A stretch of 34,615 nt of DNA from Neoconidiobolus thromboides FSU 785 (GCA_025603075.1 MU626461.1:1-34615); one strand, 5' to 3'; shown: positions 1 through 10,719, numbered from the stretch's first letter. Notes: generated from the sequence alone by a model not told the origin. Numbers and translations are program-made.

Positions 1-938
1 TTTCAACAAAAAATAAAGTCAAATAACCCTATTTATATAATTATGTATTTATATAATTATATAATCATATAGTTATATATTATATATCTGTTAAATATCT
101 AACAGAACTAACATAAAATACATAGTTAGGAAAATTAGCTATTTAAGAAAAGGAAACAATTAAAATAAGTTTTAAATAGAGACATTTAATTTTAGGCTTT
201 TTAGATTTAACCGTTATATTGGACACAAACTTGAAATTTTAAATTTGGATTAATTTCTAAGTAGATTCTGAAACCAATTAGGACAGCCCCATATAGCATT
301 TTTTCTGAGCTTAACCGTAATTATCAGAACATTTTTAACAAAAAAAAATCTACTAACTACTTTAAAAATAAAATTCACATTTCAAGTAAAGATAACTTTG
401 TAAAAAATCTTACAACCTAGCGCTTTAATTTGATTTTTATGTATTATGTTAACAATTAATATCAGGTAAGAAACAAATTATTTTTACGCTAATTTGTTTA
501 GTTGAATCTTATTTGAAGAAACTGGACAAAATTTCATCTAAAATGAGATATCCTTTTCGTCTCATATTTTATTTACTTTTGTGAGGCCTAAAAGCTAATA
601 AAAATTATCTAGTTAAACTCTTAAACGAGAAATATAATTAATAAAATTTTATAATAATTTTATGGCCTTCACTTTATAAAAAAGTGACTTTACAATGGTA
701 TGTTTATTTACTATTACTTATTTTTTCATATTAAGCTTTAGCTTTTAGTATAAAATAGCATGTAGTTATTACATTACTACCTTTATTATAAGGATAAACT
801 AATGATACTAAATAAGCATAAAATTTCTACCCGCAACTAAACTCCAAAAATTAATCAATTCGGATAAACGTAAGAATAAAATATGATACTATTTAACTCA
901 AAAATTGATAAGTTCACTTTTTAATTTAAAAAAAACAA
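1..938. other. AT-rich region upstream of DAP1, no gene seen
   Basis: No coding stretch of convincing length or similarity was found on either strand. Positions 37-90 are a low-complexity run of TA-rich steps. The last 200 bases would contain the DAP1 promoter, but no distinctive element is recognisable in such AT-rich sequence. Confidence 0.5.
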
Positions 939-1472
939 ATGAATTCAAGTATAAAGCTATTATACAACCAACTACTTCAAAACCAAACCAATTGGCTTTT
1001 AACTGCCATTTTACTAGTAATACTTTACAATTTGTGGACTGCTGAGTCTAAAGACCAAGATTTACCAGTTCCAAGCTATCCTAAAGCAATATTATTTAAA
1101 GATTATACACCCACAGAATTATGCTACTATGATGGCCAAAACAACAAGCCAATCTACATGGGAGTGAAAAATAACATTTACGATGTGACCAATGGGAGGA
1201 ACTTTTACGGACCTGGTAAGTTATGATATTGAGCTCCTAAACATCACATTTTAAACATTCTGATTTTAGGTGGCCCATATGAAAATTTTGCTGGAAGAGA
1301 TGCATCAAGAGGATTAGCTAAAAATTCTTTTGATGTTGAAGTGCTTACTGATTTGAAGGATCCTATTGATCTTTTAGAGAATCTTACTAAAGATGAGTGG
1401 GACTCGTTAAACGATTGGGAAAGCCATTTTGCCAATAAATATACCTTAGTGGGAAAATTGGTTAACCCTTAA
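939..1472 (+). CDS. DAP1: Dap1/PGRMC-type cytochrome b5-fold haem-binding membrane protein
   Basis: Two exons, 939-1215 and 1270-1472, joined in phase 1 across a GTAAGT...TTTAG intron, giving 159 residues. Residues about 18-33 form one hydrophobic membrane anchor. The rest is a cytochrome b5-like MAPR domain: FKDYTPTEL, the strand IYMGVKNNIYDVTNG, then FYGPGGPYENFAGRDASRGL, which is the family signature. It contains the Tyr that serves as axial haem ligand in PGRMC1, and no His pair as in true cytochrome b5. Known family role: Dap1/PGRMC1 binds haem and supports cytochrome P450 enzymes of sterol synthesis (Erg11, Erg5) at the ER membrane. The C-terminal half of the signature lies entirely in exon 2, so exon 1 alone would be a broken domain. 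The gene is complete and of normal length. Identity is firm; regulation cannot be read from the sequence. Confidence 0.93.
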
Positions 1473-1670
1473 GTTTTTAAGTATAAATAAATGAAAACTG
1501 TAATATCCAAATTGATCATTTTATTTTATTGTGTATAATATATTATTCAAATTTAATTTAATTACTAATAAATTTGTATTATAAAAGTTATACAATTTAT
1601 TCTAAGCTTAACATTGAAATTTTACAACTAAAAAATTACGAAATCACTTTTTTAAAAAGCATCTAAAATC

Positions 1671-2616
1671 ATGACCACAATAACAATCTTAAAAACAATT
1701 CAAGAAGTACGGGTATGGCACAAGCAAAACCAGTTAAAATCGGTAGGCTTTGTACCAACGATGGGAGCTTTACATTCAGGTCATTTAGGTTTAGGTAATT
1801 GTTAAACAATATATAGAAAAGAAATTTGACTAAACATTTAAAATAGTAAAACAATCTAAGCAACAATCCGACCTAACCATTGTAAGCATATTTGTCAACC
1901 CAAGCCAATTTGCACCTACAGAAGACTTAGACAAGTATCCACGAGACGTTGACAGTGATATCAAAAAACTAGAAGGTTTAGCGGATGCCGTCTTCCTCCC
2001 TTCAGTAGAAGAGATGTACCCATCTGGAATAACATTAAATGTCAATTCCCAAGTAGGCACCTTTGTAGAAGTATTGGGTAAATCGCATCAACTCGAAGGT
2101 TCTATCAGACCTCATTTCTTCCGAGGAGTAGCTACCATAGTGAGCAAACTGTTGAATATAGTACAACCAGACTTTTTGTATTTAGGTCAAAAGGATGCTC
2201 AACAATGCGTTGTAGTAAAAAATTTAATTAAAGACCTTTGTTTTAATACTAAGGCGGTGTTGTGCCCAATTGCTAGGGAAGAGAACGGACTCGCTATGTC
2301 AAGTAGAAATCAATATCTTAGTCAAGAAACTAAGGAGAAGGAAGCGTTGGCTCTATACAAAGCACTTTGCTCAAGTGAAGCTCTTTTTAAACAAGGTGTA
2401 GTTGACAGAGAGAGTTTATTAAATGAAGCTAAAAAAATAATCCAGGAGTTTAAAGAAGTCGAGTTGGAATATGTTAGACTTTCGGATCCGATTACTTTAG
2501 ATGAGGTTGAGCAAGTTACTCAAAATGGAGCTCTTTTATCAGGCGCTATTAAAGTTGGCCCAACTGGTAAAACAGTTCGTTTGATTGATAATGTAATGCT
2601 TGGGGGCAGCTTGTAA
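1671..2616 (+). CDS. PAN6: Pantoate--beta-alanine ligase (pantothenate synthetase)
   Basis: Exons 1671-1794 and 1847-2616 give 297 residues, the normal length. The enzyme joins pantoate and beta-alanine using ATP, the last step of pantothenate (vitamin B5, coenzyme A precursor) synthesis. The nucleotidyltransferase HIGH-type motif is visible as MGALHSGH (His35 and His38). The intron falls just after it, and exon 2 continues with VKQSKQQSDLTIVSIFVNPS, the expected next strand. Further family blocks are FFRGVATIVSKL, YLGQKDAQQ (ATP/pantoate site) and the KMSKS-like AMSSRNQYLS. Translation of the downstream open frame alone would miss the first 41 residues, including the HxGH motif. The gene begins 198 bases after DAP1 on the same strand and faces the BRC1-like gene, whose stop lies 157 bases away. 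Eukaryotic function is cytosolic. Firm assignment. Confidence 0.95.
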
Positions 2617-2773
2617 TCTAGGTTATATTGCACTATATTTTATAAAAGTTTATAGCTATTAAAGCAATTTTTTAACCCAATCATATATACAATTTTAAAT
2701 CTATATAATAATATAATAATAATAAACTATAATTAATAAGATAAAAAAAGCTTTTAGCCAAATTGAGGTTTAA

Positions 2774-5700
2774 TTAAAAGCAAACTCTGTCTTTTTCATT
2801 CAACTCAAAATTTTGAACCATACTAGCATGAAGTACGCTTTCTGATTTATAAACGATAGACTCATTTCCATTCATAAACTCCTTACCCACTCTATCACTT
2901 AAAAACTTATCATCATCTCCCTCCCCACATAAGACAATAAATTGGTAATCTCCCCTTTTTGCAGCTTTAAGTTTTTCTTCAATAATTCGCTTTGATGGGA
3001 AGGGGCTTATCATCTAATTTTAAGAACCAGTTAATTAGTATGATTTTATTTAATTATTCTGACAATTACCTTTCCACCCCCAAGTTCAACAATATCTTTT
3101 AAATCATTTGGATTAGGCTTAGCTTGTGGTGTACAAGCAAACTCGTAATTTTTAAACACTTTATCTTTTTTTGCCCTTAGTAAAGATTCTTTAAGTCTAA
3201 ATTGGTACTTCTTTTCTGTCTGCGGATCTTTTATTATATATTTATTTTCATCTGTGTTATATTGCATTAATTAAATATTTTATTGATTAGTATATCACAC
3301 TTTACCTAACAGCTTGCCCTTTTCAATCGAATCTAAAAGCCACTGCATATAAACAATATATTTTCCACCATTAATAGCACATAATAATTTAAAGGTTCTA
3401 TTAGCACTTGATGCAATGAGGTGGGTAAATTCATAGATCGAGTCTGTAATTTTTACCCCCAAATTTTTTATTTTCTGAAATGCGAATATTAATACAAATA
3501 ACATAAATTAATGCTAATTAAATTACCCTTTTTTCAATAGTTGTAGGTTTCACCCCAGTAAATAATAAAACAACAGACTTATTATTTAATGCTGGAGTTA
3601 TCTCTTTTTTTAAAGATTTTCTTGGAGTGATATTAACTTGAGATTTATCTTTGTCCGAAGTTACTGGTGGACTAATACAAAAATATATTAAAACTATTAA
3701 AATAGGTTGTAAACTAAAACCTACTTCGGGGAAACTAAATCAATCACACTTGAATTTTTTCTTTTTTTACTGTTTGGATCTTTGATTTCAATTTTGACTT
3801 GAATATTTTTTATCCCTTTTTTAGTTGGAACATTTGATTTCTCCACCTTTTTATGTTCTTTAGTCTGATTCTTTTCTTTGCCTCCTTTGCTATTATCTTT
3901 ATTTTTAACTTGCAGTATAACGTTTTCTTTTATTTCACCTACAATAGGTGGTGGCACTAAACTAAATTTTTTCAATTTATTACCAACCCTTTTTTCAAAT
4001 TGGTTTTGTGCTTCCATCAACTTCATCAGAGTTTTTGTTGCGAATGTAGCAGCTTTACGTGATGGACGGGGATTACATTCTTCTTTTACTTCTTTTACTT
4101 CTTTTACTTCTTTTATATTCGTTCTCTCTTTATTTTCTTGGTTCTTTATTTCTTCCTGGGCACCATTACGCTTTTTTTCCTCCTTATTTTGATTATCCTC
4201 TGTTTCTTCTTTGCTGATATCTATTTTCGCTTCCTCCTGGACATCTTGAATACTCTGAATGGTTCCTTTTGATACTTCCCCAAACAATTCGTCCAAAGTA
4301 GGCAACATACTTTCCTCTTCTTCAATCCCATTTTGTAGATTAGCAAATTCCTCAGGTTCAGATTCTGTAATTGAAATAGAATTTTCATTAACATCCAAAT
4401 CATCTCTCATAGCAATATCTTCATAGGAATAATTAGAATAGGAGACCAAATTAATCATACTTACACCATGAGGAAAATGTGAATAATGGATTTTTGTTAC
4501 CGGTTGGCAAGACCATGAACGGTAGCAATCTTCTAGCCACAAATGATTGACCACTATTATATTCCAATCAGGTGCTTTAGAATATTTTTCTCCTTGTTGG
4601 CTAAATCTGAGTAAACAAAACTGATTTCATAGCTATATTATAAATGTACCTGGCGCATATCAAATGAGTATTTTTGGCACTAAGACCAGTGGTAAATGTG
4701 GCTCCCATAGCAGTAATTAATTTTTCTAAATACTCTTTGGAACCTTGGTCATAGTTAGAAATAGAAATGACCTAAACCACTAATTAAAAAAGAATAAAGA
4801 TATAGATGAAACAAAACTTTACATAATCTTTCATGTCTGGAACTGCATAAGCTTGAGTAGGGTAAAACAATAACTGGTTCAAAGGCGAATCCAACCTTTT
4901 ACTTAATATTATATGGAATAACCAAGTTAAATTACCAATAATTATACTTGCTTTTAAACTCTATTATAATCAATAAGTTTTTAGTAGTAAAATATATAAT
5001 ATATTACCTCTTCATAACGCTTTGAGTTCTTAAACTGACAAATATAACAATTAATTATTGATAGATCGAAAATAGCACTAATTCTAGCCCCATACTTTGT
5101 TAATTCATCTTTTATTTTCTCCACAAACTTATGTTGTAGTTGTAGTTCATTATCTAAATAAATAACGAGTCCACTTAAATAATTACTATTAAACCAAGAT
5201 GATTTTATTTTGGTTGAGTTTACTTCTTCTTCTACCCCAAGGTATTGTCTGGATACTTTAACGATTGATTTTAACGGGTTAAAATCATCTTTGAATATAT
5301 TTGGAGTTGGAAATTGATAGTTTTTCTATTCAAAAAAAATGAATAATTAATGTAAACTTGCACAAATTAACCTTACCTCGGGTAGAAGTTTTCTTAACTT
5401 GATACAATCTTCAAACCAGTGAGAAGTAACTAATTTAATATCATTTTCTTTTTGTAACTTTGAGACGTTATTTTCCTTTAATTTACATTATTAATTACTC
5501 TTAGATACTATTCTTTATTTTTTTACTTACAGCTTCTGAGTCCAATACAATGTAATGTGTTACTTCCTTACTTAAATTGATTCTATATTGACCTCCTAAC
5601 GCTACTACTCCACCATAAATTTTCTCCATATCCGAAGTTGGAAGCTTTTACATTTTAATTAGTTACTAAATTATATATTTGAATTCTACTTTACTCCATG

Positions 5701-6225
5701 ACAACAAATGATAATGCCAGAAAATATCGACTTAGGTTCTGGGGAATAAAACTTCGAACTAGAAAATTTAATAACCTTGATCTTATAATTAAAATATTAT
5801 AACTCACCTGTAGTGGATATTGCATTTAGTACAATCAAATACCCATTTCGGCTAAATCTTATAAATTTAGAACGAAATAAAATAAAAACTACTAATTACT
5901 GTGACAATTCTGCAATTTCGTTTTGATTTAATGAGCTCACTATGACCAATAAAATCCCAGGTAGCACTAATTATATGCGTTACTCTTTTAATATCAAATA
6001 ACTGGAATTTGGTTTGATTCAATTCTAAATCCTCTTCTTTTCTAATGGCTGGGTAAGCACCGTTTTGCTCCAATAAGTTCCTTAACTTTTGTATATTAAA
6101 TTTTAGTTTTCTATAAGCCGAATTGATTCTTTTACTTGCTTTCTTAATTCTAATGGTAGATAAGGATTAATCCAGTACCTTACATTCGGAAATATTGGCT
6201 TGTTTTTTTTCTCTTTAGCTTCCAT
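2774..6225 (-). CDS. BRC1: Six-BRCT genome-maintenance scaffold, Brc1/Rtt107 (PTIP-like)
   Basis: Fourteen exons in transcription order: 6136-6225, 5900-6085, 5808-5851, 5695-5758, 5531-5644, 5377-5475, 5008-5325, 4823-4960, 4650-4771, 3725-4606, 3527-3671, 3306-3474, 3070-3251, 2774-3013. All phases agree and give 930 residues. Four BRCT repeats fill roughly residues 9-430, a charged Lys/Glu-rich linker about 445-690, and two BRCTs about 700-925. Recognisable family stretches are VRYWINPYLPLELR (BRCT1), GNLTWLFHIILSKRLDSPLN followed by NTHLICA and VVNHLWLEDCYRSW (BRCT3-4), and FKLLCAINGGKYIVYMQWLL in the C-terminal pair. In Brc1/Rtt107 this C-terminal pair binds phospho-histone H2A and the N-terminal repeats bind Rad18, Smc5/6 or Slx4 partners; the protein protects stalled replication forks. 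The linker holds a coding 9-base repeat (KEV units). Introns of 47-56 bases hide most of the gene from simple frame scans. Confidence 0.9.
4079..4113 (-). repeat. Coding 9-base microsatellite (KEV units) in the BRC1 linker
   Basis: A 9-base unit TTCTTTTAC is repeated nearly four times on the plus strand. Read on the gene strand it encodes Lys-Glu-Val repeats in the disordered linker between the BRCT4 and BRCT5 domains. The period is a multiple of three, so copy-number change would keep the frame. Confidence 0.85.
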
Positions 6226-6752
6226 CTTGTAAATTTATTAATTCAAGTTTCATTTTTTAATTTTTATTTTGTAGACCAGTGGATGCTCATTGGATAACAT
6301 ATTTGTCAATTTACTATCTTTGTTAAATTCAAATCAATAATTAAATAATGAGACATTAATAATATTATTCCCAATTATTTTTGTATTTAAATTGTTATAA
6401 ACAAAAATTATCATTATTTGATTTTGCTTTTAATACATCATTTTTATTAAACGATTCACAGTTATTTTGCAGTGGTCTATTTTTGATAAAAATATCGGAA
6501 TCAAAGCTGTTTATCTATTCATAATATAACTTTTAAAGGATTTTCGTTTTTATGGAATAGTTGAAACTTATAAATAATTAGTAATCATAGACTTAACTAC
6601 TATAAAGTAGTTTATATTGTCTATAAAGGAGTTACATTTATGATTCCTAAAAGCAGTAAATTACAGCCTAAGTAATGATGTCAATTGACTAATTAACAAT
6701 TGGGGATATATTTACGCTTAACCTTCACTTTTCACCAATTTTTCTTTCGAAA
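6226..6752. other. Gene-free AT-rich stretch upstream of BRC1
   Basis: This holds the presumed promoter of the reverse-strand BRC1-like gene. One CCAAT pentamer lies about 60 bases from its start (ATTGG on the plus strand near 6283). No coding similarity was seen in the rest. Confidence 0.45.
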
Positions 6753-7498
6753 ATGGCTATACAATTCGAGTTTTTACTCGGCATCTTGCTAGTACAAATA
6801 TTTAAATTAATACATCCATTCGAGTTACTTGAACTCAGATTTTTAAATAAACATCTATTCAAGTCAGTTAATAGAGTCATAATACAACTCAACCACTTCA
6901 AGTCATAACCACCATAAACTTCAAGAATATTTAATATTATAGCTTAACCCGGGAAATAGAATTGAACTATAAATTACTGAAATTGAAAAAATAGTTATTG
7001 GTAGCTATTATTGTTTAGATGTATTAAAAAACTTCAGAAATTATTTCAATTAGTTTCAGGTGTTAAAAGCGTCTGGTACGATATAATACTTATTAAAGAT
7101 ATTATTCTATACTTAAGTCATAACAAGTTAAAAGTATTAAAATTGTACATCAAGGGAAGTTTGTACCTGGATAGATCGGGTACTGTAAAAGAGCAATTTT
7201 ATAAACTGAAAGTTTTAAATTGAAATCAATAATGACTGTTACTAAGACTGAAATTAATTACATAAACTTCAAAGCAAAGTTAGATTTGAAAATTAGAGGA
7301 TATTTCAAGCTTTACATCAACTTACAATAGTTCGGCGATTTGGAACAACTTGAAAAAATTGAGTTAACTATTTGTAATCCTATTACTTTTGATATTAATG
7401 ATAACCATAATATAAGAAGAATGAAGAACAGTAATATAATTCTTTTGGGTTACTTAATGCCACTTCATGAATTTAATTATAGCTATTACATTTTATAG
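6753..7498 (+). pseudogene. Decayed F-box/leucine-rich-repeat-like gene
   Basis: A short open frame at 6753-6908 (51 codons) reads IFKLIHPFELLELRFLNKHL and then FKSVNRVI, the spacing and residues of an F-box: helix, Pro, ELLELR, then a basic/aromatic helix. After two to three stops, 7011-7223 (same frame) contains Leu-patterned sequence such as LKVLKLYIKGSLYLD. A shift of frame leads to 7232-7498, open except for one TAG, with RGYFKLYINL and FGDLEQLEKIELTICN, again repeat-like. F-box proteins recruit substrates to SCF ubiquitin ligases. Multiple stops and at least one frame change argue for a dead copy rather than an intron-split gene, because no GT-AG pairs restore a continuous frame that I could find. 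Seen: the open stretches and Leu spacing. Inferred: family membership and decay. Confidence 0.5.
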
Positions 7499-7620
7499 GT
7501 TAAACCGTTCCTTTATATAGCCCTATGCAGACTTTTTGGTCTATATTTTATAAAATATCAATCGAAAGATTTAACTATATTTATTAACAAAATCAATTTG
7601 TATACTAGGTAAGTTTTTGT

Positions 7621-7725
7621 ATATGGGGGATCTATTTTTGTGTTTAAGAATTTTACTAACAATCTTTCCGCTCAAATAGCACTTAAAAAATGGAAAAAAT
7701 AATGAAGTCAAAAAAAATACTCCTA
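7621..7725 (+). mobile_element. MITE-like element copy 1, interrupted by the LTR
   Basis: About 105-base non-autonomous element with terminal inverted repeats close to ATGGGGRTGTTTTT and a conserved interior (TTAAGAATTTTACTAACAAT ... TGGAAAAAATAATGAAG). Its right inverted repeat is split at CCTA by the solo LTR that starts at 7726; the remaining bases follow the LTR at 8190. There is no coding capacity. Confidence 0.8.
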
Positions 7726-8189
7726 TGTGAAATATCACTTTGTCAGTCCCATGGTTAATTATAACATAACAATCGCCTAAGCTGTTGTGTTCTCGAGCTC
7801 AGAGGAAATCAATCCCATGTTCTTATTTTGATTTGTTATGAGAATTTCTAGCTCTATCCAAAAGAATATTATCTTCTCATTTTGATATTTATACTTTTCA
7901 GAGTATAAAAGAGTTTACAGAGTATAGTATTTCGAGGCTTTTTAACTGAATTATTCCTTGATATCTCGTACATTTAATAAAGCCACTAAGTTTTCTTAAT
8001 AGTATTTTACATAGATTTTACATTAGTATTGTCTATTCTATTTGTCTTATATAGCTTGTAACCTATTACGTGCTATTCCTCATAACCCAAGTCTATCTTA
8101 GTCACATAAACTAAGACTTTTCGACTTATAGAGTAGTCAACCCAGCAATAGCTGTTCTTGACTCCAAACCCTGAGTACCAGATTTCACA
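7726..8189 (+). mobile_element. Solo LTR-like element with 4-base target duplication
   Basis: A 464-base unit beginning TGTGAAAT and ending ATTTCACA, the TG...CA ends typical of retrotransposon long terminal repeats. It is flanked on both sides by CCTA (7722-7725 and 8190-8193), a target-site duplication lying inside the right end of the MITE. Inside it are TATAAAAG at 7904-7911 and AATAAA near 7976, positioned as LTR promoter and polyadenylation signals. A nearly identical copy lies in reverse at 34126-34587. No internal retrotransposon genes adjoin, so it would be a solo LTR left by recombination. A large MITE with TGTGAAAT inverted ends is the alternative. Confidence 0.75.
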
Positions 8190-8204
8190 CCTATATCATA
8201 GACA

Positions 8205-8585
8205 ATTAATCACATGTTCTTATTTTAATTTACTATAAGAATTTCTAACTTCATTCCAAAGAACATCATCCTCTCGTTTTGATATCCATACTTACTTAAC
8301 CATAAAAGAGATGTTAGAACATAGTAACTGAAGTCTTTTTAACTGAATTATTCCCTAATATCTCGTACATTTAATTAGACCCACTAAGTGTTCTTAATAG
8401 TACTTTATGTAGATTTTACAGTATTATTGTCTATCCTGTTTGTCCCACATAATCAATATCCTATTATGTGTTATTCTTCATAATTCGTGTATCTTAGCCA
8501 CATAAACCAAGACTTTTCAACTTACAGTATAGTCAACCAAGCAATAGCTACTTTTAACTCTGATCACTGAGTGCCAGATTTCACA
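8205..8585 (+). mobile_element. Older, 5'-truncated and diverged copy of the same LTR
   Basis: Direct-orientation relative of 7726-8189, recognisable from CATGTTCTTATTTTAATTTA to the shared end AGATTTCACA. It lacks roughly the first 85 bases. Its TATA and AATAAA equivalents are mutated (CATAAAAG, AATTAG). The divergence from the young copy shows at least two waves of this family at one spot. Confidence 0.75.
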
Positions 8586-8638
8586 CAATAACAAAATTAT
8601 AAATGAATATAAATATTTGCCAAAATATTATTTAATAT

Positions 8639-8741
8639 ATGGGGGTGTTTTTTGGTTTCATTACTTTTTCCATTCTTTAAGTGCTGTTTGAGCGGAAAGA
8701 TTGTTAGTAAAATTCTTAAACACAAAAATACATCCCCATAT
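8639..8741 (-). mobile_element. MITE-like element copy 2 (inverted)
   Basis: Reverse-oriented copy of the roughly 103-base ATGGGG-ended element. It starts ATGGGGGTGTTTTTTGGTTT, ends CATCCCCATAT, and carries the conserved interior in reverse complement. TA flanks both ends, but this overlaps the inverted repeat and so is ambiguous as a target duplication. Confidence 0.8.
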
Positions 8742-8798
8742 AGATTTTGTGATAACGTTTTTTATTTTATATAATTTGTATAATTTATAGCTTGTTAC

Positions 8799-8901
8799 AT
8801 GGGGATGTGTTTTTGTATTTAAGAATTTTGCTAACAATTTTTCTATTCAAATAGCACTTAAAAGATGGAAAAAGTAATGAAGCTAAAAAAAACACTCCCA
8901 T
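8799..8901 (+). mobile_element. MITE-like element copy 3
   Basis: Forward copy: ATGGGGATGTGTTTTTG at the left, AACACTCCCAT at the right, and the interior ATTTTGCTAACAATTTTTCT plus AAAGATGGAAAAAGTAATGA. It lies only 57 bases from copy 2 in opposite orientation. Confidence 0.8.
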
Positions 8902-9005
8902 ATGCTATTTTTATTGATTCAAGTTTATTTTGATTATATAGACTAAGACTTTTTGATTTATAGCTAGTTAATTAGGTAAAAACCATTTTTAATTTTAATT
9001 ATCAA

Positions 9006-9105
9006 ATGGGGATGTATTTTTGTATTTAAGAATTTTGCTAGCAATCTTTCCACTTAAATAACGCTTAAAGATGGAAAAAACAATGAAACCAAAAAACACC
9101 CCCAT
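9006..9105 (+). mobile_element. MITE-like element copy 4
   Basis: Forward copy bounded by ATGGGGATGTATTTTTG and CAAAAAACACCCCCAT-type ends with the same interior order. It is slightly shorter than copies 1-3 and differs from each at scattered positions, so the copies are of different ages. Confidence 0.8.
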
Positions 9106-9499
9106 ATAGTAAACAAAGATATTTGAGAGTTGGTATTTTAATATAAACTTAAGTTAAACATTGAGATTTAACTAATAAGCTTTAATCAAGTGGTAGTTAT
9201 AATAAACTAGTATATTTAATTATGTATAAATTTAAAAAAACTATTAATAAAAGTAAAGCATGAAATAAAGCTACTTATTAGATATATATTAATATTGTAT
9301 TTAATATTATTATATTTTCTACTGTTGATTTTTTTTATTTTTTTTATAAGTGTCAAAATCTAATAGAACATAGTTAACACAGCTACTAACTATGAGTAAT
9401 TTATGTTTATTTTGTTTATAGTTTAACCACTGTTTGATATAGAAGCAACTTAGTTTTTAAGCAAACTATTGTATTAATACTAATTAAATAAATGTAATT
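9106..9499. other. AT-rich spacer between MITE copy 4 and the pogo remnant
   Basis: Low-complexity AT-rich sequence without a recognisable gene on either strand. The far side may include eroded 3' sequence of the transposase pseudogene. Confidence 0.4.
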
Positions 9500-10141
9500 T
9501 TATAATTACAATTAAAAAAAGCGAAATTACCTATCTTTGGCGGTTAACTCCTTAGGTAAAAGTAACTTATTTTCTATCCTTTCGTTGTAATAAACAAGAC
9601 TTAACATTTTTAATACTTGTTATAGCTACTTATGCTAAAATTTTATTAATTGTAAAATCATTTTTATTAAAACTAAACATATCATTACTAAGAACAGTAT
9701 ATTTATTAATTGTATATTTAGTATTTTTAAATCAATCTACAAGCACCTTAAGGTCCCCCGTTTTTACTCCTTTTGTAATTATACTTCCTATCAAAATAAA
9801 TTTGTAGCTCTGGCTGCTTTTTTATAAAACTAGTAGCCCATTTTTTTCCTACTGGGGATGAGTTATGTTGAGGAAGAAACTAATTGGTCATTTCTCTAAA
9901 AGCACCATGTCTACAAGGAAACTACTTGAAATCTAAATCAACAACATACCTAAAAATCGCTCTTTGCTCCAATTTAATTAATCTTTGGGTATTGAAGATG
10001 GTATTTGCTTTTGAAGGTGTACTTTTAACCCTACGTCCTAATGTAGCTGCACTAATAGAAAAATAACTAAGAAGCAGCTCTAATTAACAGTTTAAGGTCC
10101 CTTTTAATAGTTTGAATGATTAGGTTTATGTTTGATTCTTT
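9500..10141 (-). pseudogene. Degraded pogo/Fot1-type (CENP-B/Tc5 HTH, DDE) transposase
   Basis: Reading the minus strand from 10141 gives the start of a psq/CENP-B helix-turn-helix (NLIIQTIKRDLKLLIRAAS). After a one-base frameshift come FSISAATLGRRVKSTPSKAN, RLIKLEQRAIFRYVVDLD and VGKKWATSFIKKQPEL, which match in order the DNA-binding half of pogo/Fot1 transposases, where the consensus is STLRRR...P, KLTxLEE...YI.DLD and VGKNWASNFIKRQPEL. The frame then runs with stops through YTINKYTVLSNDMFSFNKND, at the place of the usual NFDETGF catalytic segment, where the Asp-Glu has become Asn-Lys. It ends in a segment matching the WVTVI.GVNAQG block. In-frame stops occur at several points. The second catalytic half is absent. 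This is a dead class II transposon copy. The forward open frame at 9884-10066 is its shadow. Confidence 0.8.
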
Positions 10142-10719
10142 TACTTTGTTTTATTTTTCATCTCTAAGATGTAAAAATCAAATTTTTATATATACTTTTT
10201 AAAATTTCTGAATTAGTTCACTATGTTTACCATGTTCACCACGATTAAGATTTACGTTATAAAATATAATTGTAGTAAAATTATATTTGATAAAAATCTA
10301 ATAAATAAATTTGTATAAACAATAAATCATGTACTTATTCATAAATTGTTTACAGATTGTACAGAAATTATAAATCTGTGTATAGTATTTAGTTGGAAGA
10401 ACTTTATAAAGCTTTTTATATGTAAAAAATATATTTCATATACATTTATAGAATATTTAAACAAATGTATTGAAGATAGAATTACTGAACTTAAGCCATT
10501 GTAAAATTAAAAATCTAACCAATAAAAAGCGTTCTGATTTAAATGTGAAATGTACTCGAAAACAGCAGTTAATAGCAAAAGAATATAATTTGTCATTCAA
10601 CTAAGATATTAGGTTGATTGGTTGTTAGTAAAATTCGAATAAAAAATACTATAAATACCAACTTATTTAACTATAATAGATTTTTATTTTTGATAACAAT
10701 TACAAATACTATTAAAACA
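10142..10719. other. AT-rich region upstream of the NDP kinase gene
   Basis: No gene recognised. It contains the presumed NDP kinase promoter; the TA-rich composition prevents calling a specific element. Confidence 0.4.

Noticed and set aside
3878-4192. Plus-strand 104-codon Ser/Phe-rich frame
   Set aside because: Antisense of the Lys/Glu-rich linker of the BRC1-like gene; the repeat FTSFTS pattern comes from the KEV microsatellite.
9884-10066. Plus-strand 60-codon open frame as a gene
   Set aside because: It is the antisense shadow of the pogo transposase remnant, whose similarity is clear on the minus strand.
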